DNA from: Clarkia xantiana subsp. parviflora | Taxonomy: Eukaryota; Streptophyta; Magnoliopsida; Myrtales; Onagraceae | Direction: 5' to 3' | Length of the DNA stretch: 64,000 nt | Assembly: GCA_036873135.1 (NCBI GenBank) | Contig: JAPTYO010000007.1 | Span: forward strand, 2,648,763-2,712,762 | The notes under the pieces: model-generated | What the model was told of the DNA's origin: nothing | Seen by the model: only the letters and a program-made list of their open reading frames with translations | Database searches by the model: none | Position numbers and translations under genes: made by a program | In this document: positions 33,521-46,237 of the stretch, piece after piece | How the letters are laid out: each line of letters begins with the position of its first letter | Numbering within the stretch: the first letter of the stretch is position 1

Positions 33521-34992
33521 GTGATGGCTCACGACAACGCATAAATCTCGTTTAGTCCAACCCTTTACTTCGTAAAAAGGTGGCTAGCCATACGAAGAGG
33601 GGAATCAAACAAGCGGTACATAATATTTTTGAAACTATATAAATCTGTTCTTTAATTAAATAAATTATTAGTGAAGCTGAGCTAAATAATAAATAAATGA
33701 ATAAATGAAAATTGCGTAAACGTTTTATACAAAGTACTGAGAGGAGTATAGTGAAAAAAAGATAGTTCTGGATAGTTATAAATAGAAAATGGTTTTTTTT
33801 GCCAGTAGATAATTTAGTGTTGGCCAATTTTTTTTAACACAGATGATTTAGTTTAAAGAAACAAAAATGGTGAAAGAAAATTATAAATGTTGATTATTAT
33901 TAAATAATCAATATTAATCATTTAATTGTATTAAACAATAGTGACTTGGTCAGATTAATCATTAATTATGAAAACTAGTATTGAAATTTTAATATATTAA
34001 TTATAATTACCATTGGGAATATTCATAACATAATTGAACCGTTAATAATAATTGACACGCATAATTAATGAAGAGATACCCATAAATAATTGATGAAGAT
34101 ATATAGTAATTTCGAGTCCTTTTTTTAGGCCTACATTCTAAATAATATAATATTTAAACAGCTAATAATAATTAATACACAAAATTAATGAAAAGATACG
34201 CATAATTAATGAAGAGAGTAATTTTGAGGCCTAATTTTTTTTGGAGGCCTAAGGCCCAAGCTTGAGTTGCTTGGGCCTAAAGTCGGACCTGCTAGTTGAA
34301 GTGTATGATTGTGATTGGAAATGAAATGAAGAATAATTACTTGTAATTAGTGATAATAAGTCGCAGTAGCTTGAAGCTAAAGATGCAAGTGGCCCAAGTA
34401 GAAATGGACTTGCTGAGCAATTAATACTAACTAATGGACTTCTACTTGGGCCTAGTACTTTTCACCACAGATTAAAGACAAATATATGTATAAGTGTAGA
34501 AGAGAATCTTATTGAGTGTGTTAAAGATAGCTTTATTATTGATTGATTATTGAGTTGGTATATTATTTTCTAGTTTAAAATAGTATTTCTTAGTATTATA
34601 TTTGATTACTCGGTGAATAAGATAACATTTAATCTTCCTAAATTTCGTGTTCTTCATTCAATTTCAATTGTATATCTTTTATATACATCTAGCCCATGTT
34701 GTGTGATTATTGGTTATTACAAGAGGAGTTTGCATCATCTACACCAATACCATTGAAATTAATTAACTTGCGGAATATTATATATTTACCATAACAAATT
34801 AATAATATAAACATTTACCACGAATCATCCTCATCAGAATGTATGTAATTTAAAGAGTATATATCTTTCAAACTAGCTAGCTAAAGAGTATGCAGCTTGA
34901 AGTTCACATATAATAATAATAATAATGTTTTATAGTAGCAAGTGATATATAATCATGTACGCAGTAGTAGTAAGTATGGTGAAGGTGATTAA
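33521..34992. other. Spacer with a hAT-like terminal relic
   Basis: AT-rich sequence downstream of AGL6. Between about 34080 and 34300 there are GGCCTA-rich segments ending TTGGGCCTAAAGTCGGACCTG, which complement to a hAT-like terminus; a related CCTTTTTTTAGGCCTACATT lies at about 34120. A matching left end was not found. Two similar AATTAATGAAGAGATAC blocks occur between 34060 and 34205. No gene is supported. Confidence 0.4.
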
Positions 34993-37900
34993 TTAAAGAA
35001 CCCATCCTTGGATGAAGTTGTTGGTCTCCATAGCAGCCGCACTTGCCTGCTGCTGCATATTATTGACGACGTCCTCATGGTCTTTCTGGACAGATGAACT
35101 TTCTCCATGAACATATTGGTACCTACGTGGAGTACTATTATATTATTCATTCATATCATATTTATGTAGGAAATCTCCTTCGGCCAAAAAAAAAAAACTG
35201 TGTAAATATTTTTTATAATGGTGCAAAATAATTATTAATTACCCGATCTGAAGAATAGGTTCGCAGTCGGCCAAGTGATGTGTAGGTTGAGGATGATGGA
35301 TTTGGTGGTGGAAATTACTAGGCCCTGCTGCAGCTGCCATTGCCGAGCTCCAGAACCCTTGAAATGCTTTTGGATCTTGCCCGTCCAGTTCCAGCTGAAA
35401 CCAATAAATCATATATATAAAACCAATCAATTGCTAATTATGTGTTTGATGTTAATTAATTAGTTTGGAATAAATATTATGATTGATGAAGAAATTAAAG
35501 GAAGAACCTTGATCTTTAGTTGCTTGTTTAGGTCCCCGAGTTGCCTTTCCTGCAATTTACGTATACAGATCGATTCAACGCATGCGATAAACACTCAGCA
35601 GATTGAAAAACAATTGTTTAGGCTGCCTGAATTAAGGTTAATTATGAAGTGCCATGATTAACTAACTAATTAACAAAATATTAATCGAAGTATGTACATG
35701 TTTGACTATATATGTATAAATGCTAGCTAAAGTATCATCAAAATTAGTTTAAAGGGAGTAATTAAGGAGTTTTACCTTCTTGCGTAATTCCTCCACTTGT
35801 TCTACCATGAGTTGTGTCTGAAATCCAAATGAAGTTATAACAATTAGAGCCAAACTTGTGTCCAATTAACAAACTTGTATGCAGATATTACATTAAAACT
35901 CTATATGTATACATACTCTCTTTATATATAAATAATTAGTACATTTGGCTGCACCATCATACTGATTTTACCAATATATGAAGTTCATGTGATGATTATA
36001 TATGACTTTCCTAAACTATCATTAAATTGCAATGAATTAAGCTTCTGCACTCATTTGACAAATTAGGAATTAATAACAAGTTTGAATGTAATATTGGATA
36101 ATACTTTATCAATCAAGTCCTACCTTCCTTTGTCGAGTTTGTGCTAAAGCTGCTTCGAGTTGTTTCTCAAGATTTAACAGCTCCTTCACATTCAGTGGTG
36201 CCAGATCTTCCCCAAGTAAATGCCTACAAAAGTTTATAATTAAGATTGTCATTAGTTTAAGCCCTAAAATTAACTAAGCGGCTTAAAAATGATCCCCAAT
36301 TCATAAGTGATCTGCTGGCTTTATTAACCTTTGAGTTCGCTGAAGAGATTCAAATTTGGCCTTGAGTTTTGCTACCTCTTGCAACCAATTCTGCAGATAA
36401 ATTGCACAAAATGTTTAGTATGATCATTGTAATTATTGAAGACCTATAATATAAATCTAATCAACTCTATGCCATCATTAATATTTATTTAGTTGTAAAT
36501 ACTAGTGTAGGAGTAGTAAAAATGAATCAAGTTACAAACTTGAGTTTCGGGTTCAGCTCTGCCGTCATGAGGAGCCACGGAGTAACGCTGGTAGCGCTCG
36601 AGTGTTTTGTTCACGGTGCTGCTGTCAATTAAACAGGATGAGCAATTAGCATCACAAATTCAAGCATCATCAATCACATATTGGAAGTGATAATGAACTA
36701 TATGTACATATACAGCATGTCTTGTTAATTAGTATATATTGTGTGGAAGAATTAATTAATTTAGCTAGGACTAGCAGTTTTGATCATATGATTAAGTATG
36801 GATAATTAAGCTTCATGACCATAATTAGGGTTTATATACTAGCTACTCAGCCATTCTTTTGTTTTTGGCAGGAAAGTTTTTTAAAGAAATACAGAGAATG
36901 ACTGGTAGGAAACAACCTTTCTTTTGTTTTGTTTTGTTTGACTATAAAGAAAACTGAAATCATTTTCAAAGTTGTAAGTTTCCTGTCAAGAAAACGATAT
37001 CTCATTATTAACTTCTTCTTCTGTGTGTCTGGAAAACCATAATTTCTCTGAAGCAGAACCAGGCCACCATTTCGTGAAACACTGGTAGAGAGAGTACACC
37101 TGATTGCAATACTGGGATTCTTCACCACAATGAGCACTGAAGAATTATTGTACATCTATCTAGGGTTACAGATTTCAAAATCTTCTTGGAATCGGATCCA
37201 TTTTAATTCTTCTTCGGTCAGCAAATTCACATAAATATATAACAAAAAGAAAGAAAATACTATGAAAATTATTTAAACACCAAATTAGAGAAGAGGAAAG
37301 TGAAAAAGAAGATCAATGAAGAACCCAGGGGTTTGAAGGATGTAAAGAGAGATGATTAAAAGCTCTAGCTTAGCCAGCTACTTCTCTTGTGTTGCAGCAT
37401 TTTATGATGCATAGCTACACTTTTCTATGCTTTCAGCTTTTTCATATAATATAATATAATAATATAGAGAGAGAGAGATCAGTGAGTGAGAGAGAGAGTA
37501 ACCCTAAATCTGGATCTTTACAAGACAGAAACAAATTTCTGTTCACAATTTCAGACCTATCACAGAAGTAGAAAAGCTTCTTGTTAAACGTGTCGATCCA
37601 CCATTGGAATCATTCAAAGAGAAAGCAAAAAGGAAGAAACAAAAGAGACGAGTGGGTCGTCACTGAAGACTATGGCATGGCATGCCAAACACCATTACTG
37701 AACCTAAATGGTGTAAAGTTTAAAAAGAAAAAACCAGTCCCATATCTCCTTTCTCTGATAAACAACAAAGTGGAAATTGTACTAAATCTCAAGATCAACT
37801 TCAATAAATAACTTATTTATCTCTAAAATCAATAATAAATTAAAGATTAGCGTGAATAACGAAGAGATCTCAAATATTATATTATATTAAAAGAAAATAT

Positions 37901-38103
37901 ATAAGAATGGTTGTTACCGACCCAGCACTGGCGAACTCATAAAGCTTGCCACGACTGGAGAAGACGATGAGAGCAATCTCAGCATCGCAAAGCACAGACA
38001 GTTCGTAAGCTTTCTTGAGCAAACCATTGCGACGCTTGGAGAAGGTAACCTGTCTGTTGATCTTGTTCTCTATTCTCTTCAGCTCAACCCTTCCTCTACC
38101 CAT
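34993..38103 (-). CDS. AGL6: AGL6-clade MIKC MADS-box transcription factor
   Basis: An E-function-like floral regulator that forms MADS tetramers in the nucleus. Exons on the minus strand: 38103-37922, 36621-36540, 36390-36329, 36223-36124, 35817-35776, 35549-35508, 35394-35243, 35122-34993; all phases agree and give about 263 residues. The second exon could start three bases later. The MADS domain begins [14 protein letters not shown]; the K domain includes [20 protein letters not shown] and is followed by [18 protein letters not shown], a hallmark of AGL6. The tail has the AGL6 motifs [16 protein letters not shown] and NNFIQGWVL. His-rich and Ala/Gln-rich runs lie between. SEP-type tails end in GWML/GWMV-like sequences, so AGL6 is preferred; position beside SOC1 agrees. 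The residue FASAG after the MADS core, rather than FGSAG or FCSS, is a small oddity. Confidence 0.92.
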
Positions 38104-39727
38104 TTTTCTCTCTCTTTCTTCCTCAGTATAATAAAATTAATTAATCTCTCTCTCGGAGATAGATAGATATATATTCTTCTCTTCTGGGTGGGTGCTGTAA
38201 AAACTAGACATTTATGTATTTACTACAAAAAATATACGACTACGTCATATGATATATATATATATATATACGGTATGTATATGTATGGAGATATCTTAAA
38301 TTTTATTGGTGAAACAAGTAGAGTAGGTACTAAAAGGAGTGTAGACAGAAGGAGAGTATTCGCTCATGAGACGAGGAATTTTCTCCACTTGCATTAAAAC
38401 GGAAAACTCCTTCCTAGTTCTCCCACTTGCACTTCCAGTAGTTGTTGTTGTACATATTTCTTTCTTTCTTTCTTTATTTATTATTTATTTATATATATGG
38501 TCTCAATTTTGAAATTCAGTACTATCTTATTAATTATTATTACTCTGCTCAGCATCAGAATTACGGTTGATTTTCAGGTAATTTCTTCAACGCGTTTTGA
38601 TTTTGAAGCAGCCTTCTTAACCTGCAATTGTACGTACGGTGAAGTTTTCATTTTAATTATGCGCCAAGATTATGGTTATGAATTTTTTTTTTTACCTATT
38701 ATTATTATGCTTATAATATTAATTCTAAACCATAAATACATAATTATATATTATTAATATACATAATAATTAATCTAATTTTCTATATAATATAAGGTAT
38801 ACGTTTAACGAAACAGAATTTGTTTTAGCTTTTAGGGAGTTTGTCATGACAACGGTTGAACTTTAAAGTTTAAATGATTTTTTTTTTTTTTGTGTTATAT
38901 TAATTAGTTTGAGTTTGTTAGGTTCAAAATTGCAGATAATCCCAATTGGGTTGAAATTACAATGTTTTTATATACTTAAGTTAATTTTGCAAGACTGAAA
39001 AGTAAATAATTGGAGATGCACCTCGAATATGAGTATACATGTATATGAATATGTTTATGGTACGAAAATATATCCATAATAATGTTTAGAAATTAGAATT
39101 AAGGTTATATAAGCTGCATGTCATAGACAATTATTAACCTCTAAATTAAAGTCCCCTCCAAATTTAGGACTAGAACAATGTGGATTTCTAAGCAGTTGTT
39201 AGTATAATTAGGAGGAGGATGCCCAAAGTCTTCCATAATCAATCTCACATTTCATCCGTAAGTTTGACTATATTTGGTCTCATAATGCATGCATGGTATG
39301 AATAGATATATACACGTGAATACATACTGAATATAAATAATGGAAGTTCCATTTTAATTAAAACCATCTGGTAATTAATTAACATGAGAGATAATGTACT
39401 TTATACTATTCCATAAAAGTTTCTGACGACCTTTCATACTCTCTTAATTAACTTACTTATCTTTGCAAATAATAGTTTAAACTCTCTTTGGCGTAAATCA
39501 ATTAACTAACAACACACAATACCATATCGAGCTGAACTTGAAGTGTTATAGCAGGATTAATGATTGCTCAAATGATTATATATTGTATTGATTATTATGG
39601 AACCCAACTAGATAGATAGATGTGTAGGACTAAACACTTCAAACCAAACGCTATTTAGTGCTAAATTAGGGTAAGAGAGATTATGATAAATTTGTAATTA
39701 TCCATCCATATGAAACCATCATAATTA
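38104..39727. other. AGL6 upstream region
   Basis: AT-rich flank directly upstream of the AGL6 start, with a CT-rich leader (TTCTCTCTCTTTCTTCC just before the ATG), an AT run at about 38247-38272 and a TTTC/TTTA run near 38457-38490. It should contain the promoter; I did not identify a reliable CArG box or TATA box by eye. No gene is visible. Confidence 0.4.
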
Positions 39728-40166
39728 TATCATTTGTTTCGTCGTCTTTAGAAAATGGTTTTGAACAAATAAATATATTAATGCACTAATTATGATACAT
39801 TTTTAGCTAATAAATTATATTTTAATACATCATCAATTATCATTCTTATTGGTTCGTGACTTTTGTGCTTTTGAGCAGAAAAATGTAATTGCTCTCAGTT
39901 TAACACTTTAAAATCTTGCATTTGTCCTCATAATGTTTTTATTTTGATTGTATCATTTGTTTCGTCGTCTTTAGAAAATGGTTTTAAACAATATATATAT
40001 ACACTAATATATTGTGATACATTTTTAGCTAATAAATTATATTTGACACGTCATCAATGATCATTGGGTTGTGACTTTTGTGCTTTTGAGCAGAAAAATG
40101 TAATTGCTCTCAGTATAACACTTTAAAATCTTGCATTTGTCCTCATAATGTTTTTTATTTTGATTA
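39728..40166. repeat. Direct tandem duplication, about 220-bp unit, two copies
   Basis: Copy 1 at 39728-39950 and copy 2 at 39951-40166 both begin TATCATTTGTTTCGTCGTCTT and end CTCATAATG...TTTTATTTTGATT. They differ by scattered substitutions and small AT indels. The unit contains no coding frame and shows no terminal repeats, so it looks like a local duplication rather than a transposon. Confidence 0.88.
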
Positions 40167-40407
40167 TTTACCCATAACTTTAATGATTGCACTCACTCTG
40201 AAGAAAAATCATGAGTTGTAGAGAAATATATAGTAATAATAATATCAACTTGGTTGAACTTTGTTTGATTCATGATCTTTGTAGATGCCTCAAAAGGGTA
40301 GATGAAAAAGGAAGTAGGCATTTCCGAAACCTCCGAGCTTACTATAGAGATAGTGTATCGCCCACTTAGCCATATTGCGCAAGAAATGTGCACAAATAGA
40401 GTAAAAG

Positions 40408-40409
<2 letters not shown>

Positions 40410-40448
<39 letters not shown>
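40410..40448. repeat. (AT)n microsatellite
   Basis: An uninterrupted AT dinucleotide run of nearly 40 bases between AGL6 and GAUT1. Further runs lie at about 41230-41253 and 41594-41622. Confidence 0.9.
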
Positions 40449-40456
<8 letters not shown>

Positions 40457-41588
40457 ATATTCAAGATGATCATCAGTATAGTAGTAGTCTATTTACTTAT
40501 TACTCTAGACTAGAGCTATGGCGGGGGACAGCCAATAAATTCCTATCCAAAAGCAATGGAGGATGGTGGTGATAGTGAAGAGGTGGTTGAGACTCATACC
40601 CATTTATGGTAAGTTTTTGACGGAGCACCCATTAATGCTACTTTCTATTTTTGGTTCTTCTGGGACCCACCTTCACTTTCACGTTTCACCTTCGCTTTCC
40701 TCTGCTGTTCTCTCAGAAAATTATTGCATATGCACTCATTCACACTATATTATATTACATTAATTAATTGGATCCAAATATTAAAGGGTTTAGCTAATAT
40801 TCTTAAGACGACTTTAATTTAGATCACGATATAATAAATTAAATTTTATGAGTGATAGAATTAATCAGGTTTAAATCGATTTAGTGATTAAAAAATCAAT
40901 TTAATTAAAGTCGATTTCATTTTAATCGTACCAAATATTAAATATAGCTAGTAATCCAACAACCATTTGTGTACGTGTTAATAATTTACTGTAGTGTTGG
41001 ATGCTTTTTATTATTCTTCAATTGATTTATGTCCCTGTCCGCATCCAAATTCCAAGCCCAACACATCGTTTAACATTTCTTTTACTATATGTATGTATCA
41101 ATGTCTTTAGGTGCGTGTATTGATCACACATATATACTGTATACACATATGTAAAAATATGTGAATAATATGATTTACAAATCCTTTCAATTGGCAGGTT
41201 TAGCTGCAGCCGTATTAAAATAAATAAATAAATATATATATATATATATATATGGCAGAATAATTCAGAAGTGGACCACACTATACAAAGTGGGAGTAGC
41301 CCTAGCGTCCGATACACAGTATATATGTATATATTTGTTAATTGCGATCCTACTTTGTATTCGGATCGCATGTAATATTTTTGTTAGCAATTTGATTTTT
41401 TTTTTTTCCTTCTGTTTATTACTAAATTAGCAAATTGAATTAGTTTCCCTTCTTAATTTCCCCCTCAAAGCAAACTTAATCTACAAGCATATGTTTCAGC
41501 TTAATTATTTCAAGCTAATTAATTAAGCAGAGTAATATCATCGATCTAAAATTGAAACTACATAGTATCAATTTAAAGCTCGTCTCGC

Positions 41589-41622
<34 letters not shown>

Positions 41623-42340
41623 ACACTACACTACATAGGCTTCTTCTTCATTTTTTTTTTTAAGTTTGGGCATTAAAAAGATATGTGCATATTGGATATG
41701 ATATCAAAGGAGAATGTTCATGAATCATCATGAATTGATAGCACAACGGTAGTGGTGTGATATATGCAAGGTGTTACGATCCTAATTCGAAACTTATGAA
41801 TTTACGAATTCTAAAATGGTAAATCGATCTGATGCTTTCTAAAATCTTTACCAACTAAAATCGGTCTTAGATTCGAGAACTGAATCATATAATCTTTCAG
41901 AATCTCAATCCCAGAAATCCCGATCGTAACAAACTTGTGTATATGTACATTTGAAAATATATATAAAATGGCTCACATTTTACCATGTTTCAATATAGTA
42001 CTGACAATTTTTTTATTTCTTTTATATCTTAAATAAGTTAAATTTGCTTCTTGTTGCATAATATTTAGATGTTTAGATGTTTATTGTTGTAATTTAGTAA
42101 TTAGATTTTGTTACTAAGAGTATATTTGATTAGTTCAATTAGGTAATATATATATTCTAAGCGTTATTAAAATATCATAATATATGCTAATTAATTAATA
42201 TAATATTTGTATCGGAATATCTTAATCTAATGTGTTTGGATGAAATATGTATTAGTATATATTTATAAATTGATTAGAGACATAAAAGCCCTAACTATAT
42301 ACATATATACTACTTTTAACTATTATTATTACTAGTAAAG
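40449..42340. other. AT-rich spacer
   Basis: Open frames such as 41027-41371 on the minus strand are products of AT repeats (runs of Ile and Tyr) and resemble no protein. No gene, RNA or clear transposon is seen. Confidence 0.45.
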
Positions 42341-42540
42341 TCAGACCCCGAACTATCGAAGTCGACCCGAATTTACTGGAGCCCGCCGGAGTCGTCGAAT
42401 CTCGTTTGAAGGTTCTAGGAGTCCGACCTAATTAAAGTCGCAGGAGCCTGACCTGAAGTGAAGTCGTTGGAGCCCAACTCGAAGTCCCGGGAGACCGACC
42501 CGTAGTCATTGGAGCCCAGCACGAGGTCACTGGAGTCATT
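42341..42540. repeat. Degenerate minisatellite, about 21-bp unit, GC-rich
   Basis: A GC-rich stretch is built from variants of GAAGTCGTTGGAGCCCAACTC: the words GAAGTCG, GGAGCCC and CGACC recur every 20 or so bases with heavy mutation. The last third stays open on the plus strand (GTTGGAGCCCAACTCGAAG onward) and would encode about seven-residue repeats, but stops interrupt the earlier part, so it is not called a gene. Confidence 0.6.
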
Positions 42541-43079
42541 ATTCACTAATTAAACACAATGTTATTTTGTTCACTAGTTACTATATATGTATTGAATAAT
42601 GTCATAGTTTAAACGAGACTTATCTAATACATTATTTACTATATAAATGAATATCGGACATTCAAAAGTGAAAGAAAAAAATAAATCGAGAAATATATGT
42701 CAGGACGACCAATATATCATTTAACATTTTTTTTGGGTAAACATATATCATTTAACATAATGCAGTATATATATACGTATAGGTAGGTATATTATTATAA
42801 AGTGAAATAAACTCCGTCAATAAGTCATGTGAAATGGGAGGTGGGTGGGGGGGGATACTTGATGGTTTCATTAATATTCGCCGGATTGTCTGCGTGAAGA
42901 AGAGAACTAATCTAAGATGTGGTCTGACGCAGATTGAATATTGGATGATGACAGACCACGACACCGTACGCTACATATCTGTCCCACATATATACTCAAA
43001 TCTAATTTACACTTTACTTATTACATCAAACCTTTTGTTTCTTTTTTATTATATATATATATATATTTACACACGATAG
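42541..43079. other. AT-rich spacer
   Basis: Nothing identifiable except a G-run near 42838-42856 (GGGAGGTGGGTGGGG...). Confidence 0.4.
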
Positions 43080-43560
43080 AACAAGCTTGTCCGGAGTCCA
43101 ATCTTGGCGGTATTGCACCGAGTCACATTCCTACAATCTTCACGTTACGGTCAATCCAACTCCATGCCTGGCGGACCTGCACAAAAGGCAGTGCCAGAGA
43201 GGAGGATGTCTCTGGCGAACTCTCTCCGATACCTAAGTCAAACAGTAATTCTAGAGAGAAGTCAGAGCTCTGGTGTCTCCATCCGATATTAAGTTGGAAA
43301 TGAGGGACCTAGGCCCCTATTTACCGGATGGTGGCGTCCGGGGGTAGGGGGCGGACACGGGACGCGTCGTCCCCGTAAAACACCGGGCTACTCCGGTTGC
43401 CCTGCTACCGGACGAGTCCGGCGCAACCGAGCAAGTCCGATCGCTTTGTAGCAACCGGAACATGGCGTGTATCCCTAAGAATAAAATGGACTTACCTTGA
43501 GGTCGACGGAGCGACCGTATTTAAGCCTAAGTGAGGTCCAATCGAATCGAGGGTATATCT
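43080..43560. repeat. GC-rich island, probable retroelement (LTR-like) relic
   Basis: About 480 bases of distinctly higher GC in AT-rich DNA, starting AGCTTGTCCGGAGTCCAATC. It contains TGGCGGACCTGCACAAAAGG and GGCCCCTATTTACCGG, wording like that in the regulatory part of plant LTRs as I remember them. No protein motif is visible in any frame, and no terminal repeat or primer site was found, so the class is inference. Confidence 0.35.
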
Positions 43561-45548
43561 ATCCATATATATAATTAAGTTAAAGAATAACCCATATTGC
43601 CATTAGTAATTCTGGAGCCATTTCCTGGGTTTAGATTCCAATTGTGTCGCTATGCGACACCATCGATAATTCAAACACTCTAAAACTCATCAGAAAATGT
43701 ACATAAGTATATTATTTTAAATTTATTTATTTTATTTGCTAATATATTATAATATATTTTAATTAATTATCTCGTGTATGTACGTATAATAATTTATTTA
43801 TTATAAATATTTCTAATTTAAATATTAAAATTGGCCAAAACTAAAAAAATCAAAATTAAGTAACCATGACACTTCTAATTTAACATGACACTTCTAATTT
43901 AAGAACTTTATTTTAAAATATATATGTCAAGTGGTATACTAGCTAAATTAATCGAGATACTAATACCAACGTTGTAGAATGTGTCACTTTCATGGGTCAA
44001 GCATGTCTCTTCCAAAAGCTCTACACGCCGACCCCCACGTCTCATCCTTCTTAATACTTGTCTTCATTTATTATGGTGCATGTATATGATCTCTTTCACG
44101 ACTCTTATTTGTTTTTTTCAAAACAGAAATTCCTTTTTAGTGATAGTTTGTTTTAACAAACTCAATCCTTTGCCAAATGGAGACATGTTTAGTTTTGAAC
44201 ATTGTCTAAAATAAATAATTAGATTTTTGATACAAAGTTATCTCTATTTATAAACTTCGTGATATAAACAATAATCCTCTATTTTTTTTTTTTTTGTTTC
44301 AGGAGTGATCTAAGAGCCTCATTAGGATGACATCATTGTTTGGATCTTAAAGTTGGACTCAAGTGGTCCTGCAAAAGTGAAGGGTGAGATTTTGTCTCAC
44401 TCCTCTTCGACGTTCAAATTAGTATGAAGTTTATAAAATGATTTTTCTTAATAGATGCAATAAACTTACTACTATAGAAGGTTTAAACCGACTTTAGGGG
44501 CAGTGGCTAATAATTGGTTGTCCTAGAGCGGCGACATCCAATCTTTTATTGATTGATAGAAACAACTACTAAAATAATCATCACTCGCATTAGACATGAA
44601 TATTTTTTTCATTTATAGAATTTCTACGTGGTTTGAACTCGTAGATGAGAAGTAACATATTGAACCACTATACTATATGAGTTATGACCATACTACGTAA
44701 TTATCCTCAATCTTAAATATATATACAACATAATCTCCCCAAATTCCATACTTCCCATTATACCCTCATTCTTACCTCACCGAACGTTCCATTTTTTTAC
44801 ACCGTTTCATCCTCATTCCCCTACAAAGTCCAACCAGATTTATTCTAGACTACTCTTTCCGACCACCACTCAGTCAGCCACCGTCGGACCAACCCACACA
44901 GACACACCGTCGAAGTCAACGGTCGCTTCACTGCCGCATGCCAACCAGTGTGCTCCTCACCGGACCTGATACATGCGGCCGGCGACACACTTTTAGTTTC
45001 AACTATTTATTGCGACCGCTTTCTCAAATTGATTGGAGTTACAATCCATGAATAACAGACTCTCCCGCTTCTAATCATACTCATGTTCACTCTCAGTTCT
45101 CCACTTTTCTGGACTCAACACCTACTCTCGACGCTGGTATGCAATAAAACTCTACTGCCCATGCTCATCAACTATTCGATGTAATGCTTAGATTAAATCA
45201 TTTAAGCACACTATTCATTTCGTGTCTTGTGAATATCTCTGGACTCTCTATTTTGTTAGCACAAGTTTACTATTTACTTGCTCCGTACTTGCACTAATCT
45301 GTACTTTGCAGATCATTTTGAGTGCATTCGCCTGACCCTCTGCCTCTCTTTTCGCTGCATAGTGCATACCATTCGGATTGGGACTATATTGTGTCTATCT
45401 TCATTGCCATTACTTCAAGTACGCTCTTTATTGCTCCCTAGAACACCCGTCAATTTATTGTACTCTTTTTTTTATTCTAGAACTTCTGGCATAACTTGTT
45501 CCAATTTTATTATGAAATGTTCTACTTACAACGTGCATGCCTTACTCT
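43561..45548. other. Spacer
   Basis: AT-rich to about 44700, then a more balanced stretch (44750-45160) of short Pro/Ser/Thr-type frames that could be the decayed 5' part of the kinase relic that follows. I see no intact gene. Confidence 0.35.
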
Positions 45549-46237
45549 TTAGGTGAAGGAGCCTTTGGTGTTGTATACAGGATTTCACAATCAAGAAGCC
45601 TTCTTCATAGGTATAAAACATCCATAGATCTTTAAATTGCTCAAGATATAGTAAATTGATGCATTATCATTCCCGAATCATTTTTTCTTGATTATTTAGT
45701 TAGTTACTTACGTTGCAGCAGACTACTATCTAACAAAAAATGTGAAATTTGGATTTGATACTAGCTATAATCTATAATATGTAAGTTAATTGATTGCTTA
45801 TGCATAATAATCCATGAAAAAGTGAAGTGTTTTTTCTCATCTCCTCTATGTCAGGTTTCTTTTCTTGTTCTGCTCCATTCATTTGTACACTGCAATTGAT
45901 GAACAGTTACTGCAGAAATTATTCTCTGTTTGTTATCATTTGAGTTGTATAACGATCAAAGTTGAAGCCTTTAGTTGAAAATGACCAGGAAAAGCCTTGA
46001 TTGTTTATGTCAACCGAATATGGCGCATTGGAGATTTGGATGAACGAGCGCGTCAGAAGAGTTCGTGCGAATATTTGTGTTGATTTTATATATGGTTTTC
46101 TAGAGTCTTGTTTTACTGTCGCTAAAGTTGAGTATTTCAATTCATTTAATCAGTTTCGGAGTTTTAGAAAGAATGTTCATTCAGAGTTCCTCAAACAAGG
46201 GAGGAGAGTCATGGCTGACATGGCGAACGGGATTTAA
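45549..46237 (+). pseudogene. Relic of an STN7-type thylakoid protein kinase
   Basis: At 45549-45582 the frame reads LGEGAFGVVYR, a kinase glycine-rich loop directly before a possible donor. At 46007-46100 a second frame reads STEYGALEIWMNERVRR then ANICVDFIYGFLES, which closely resembles the TEYGAVEIWMNERVRR...CADFVYGFLE segment of STN7, the chloroplast kinase that phosphorylates LHCII in state transitions. The expected AxK segment between the two is missing or unrecognisable, the sequence after FLES drifts away from the family and reaches a stop at 46237, and nothing of the catalytic loop, DFG or APE parts follows before GAUT1. I read it as an isolated two-exon fragment of a duplicated gene. 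Family assignment is from memory. Confidence 0.65.

Noticed and set aside
34993..38103. Calling the second MADS gene a SEPALLATA
   Set aside because: The MADS domain and early K domain would allow it, but [15 protein letters not shown] and the tail NNFIQGWVL fit AGL6, and so does the position beside SOC1.
41027..41371. 114-codon frame on the minus strand
   Set aside because: Built from AT-repeat translation (Ile/Tyr runs) with no protein character.
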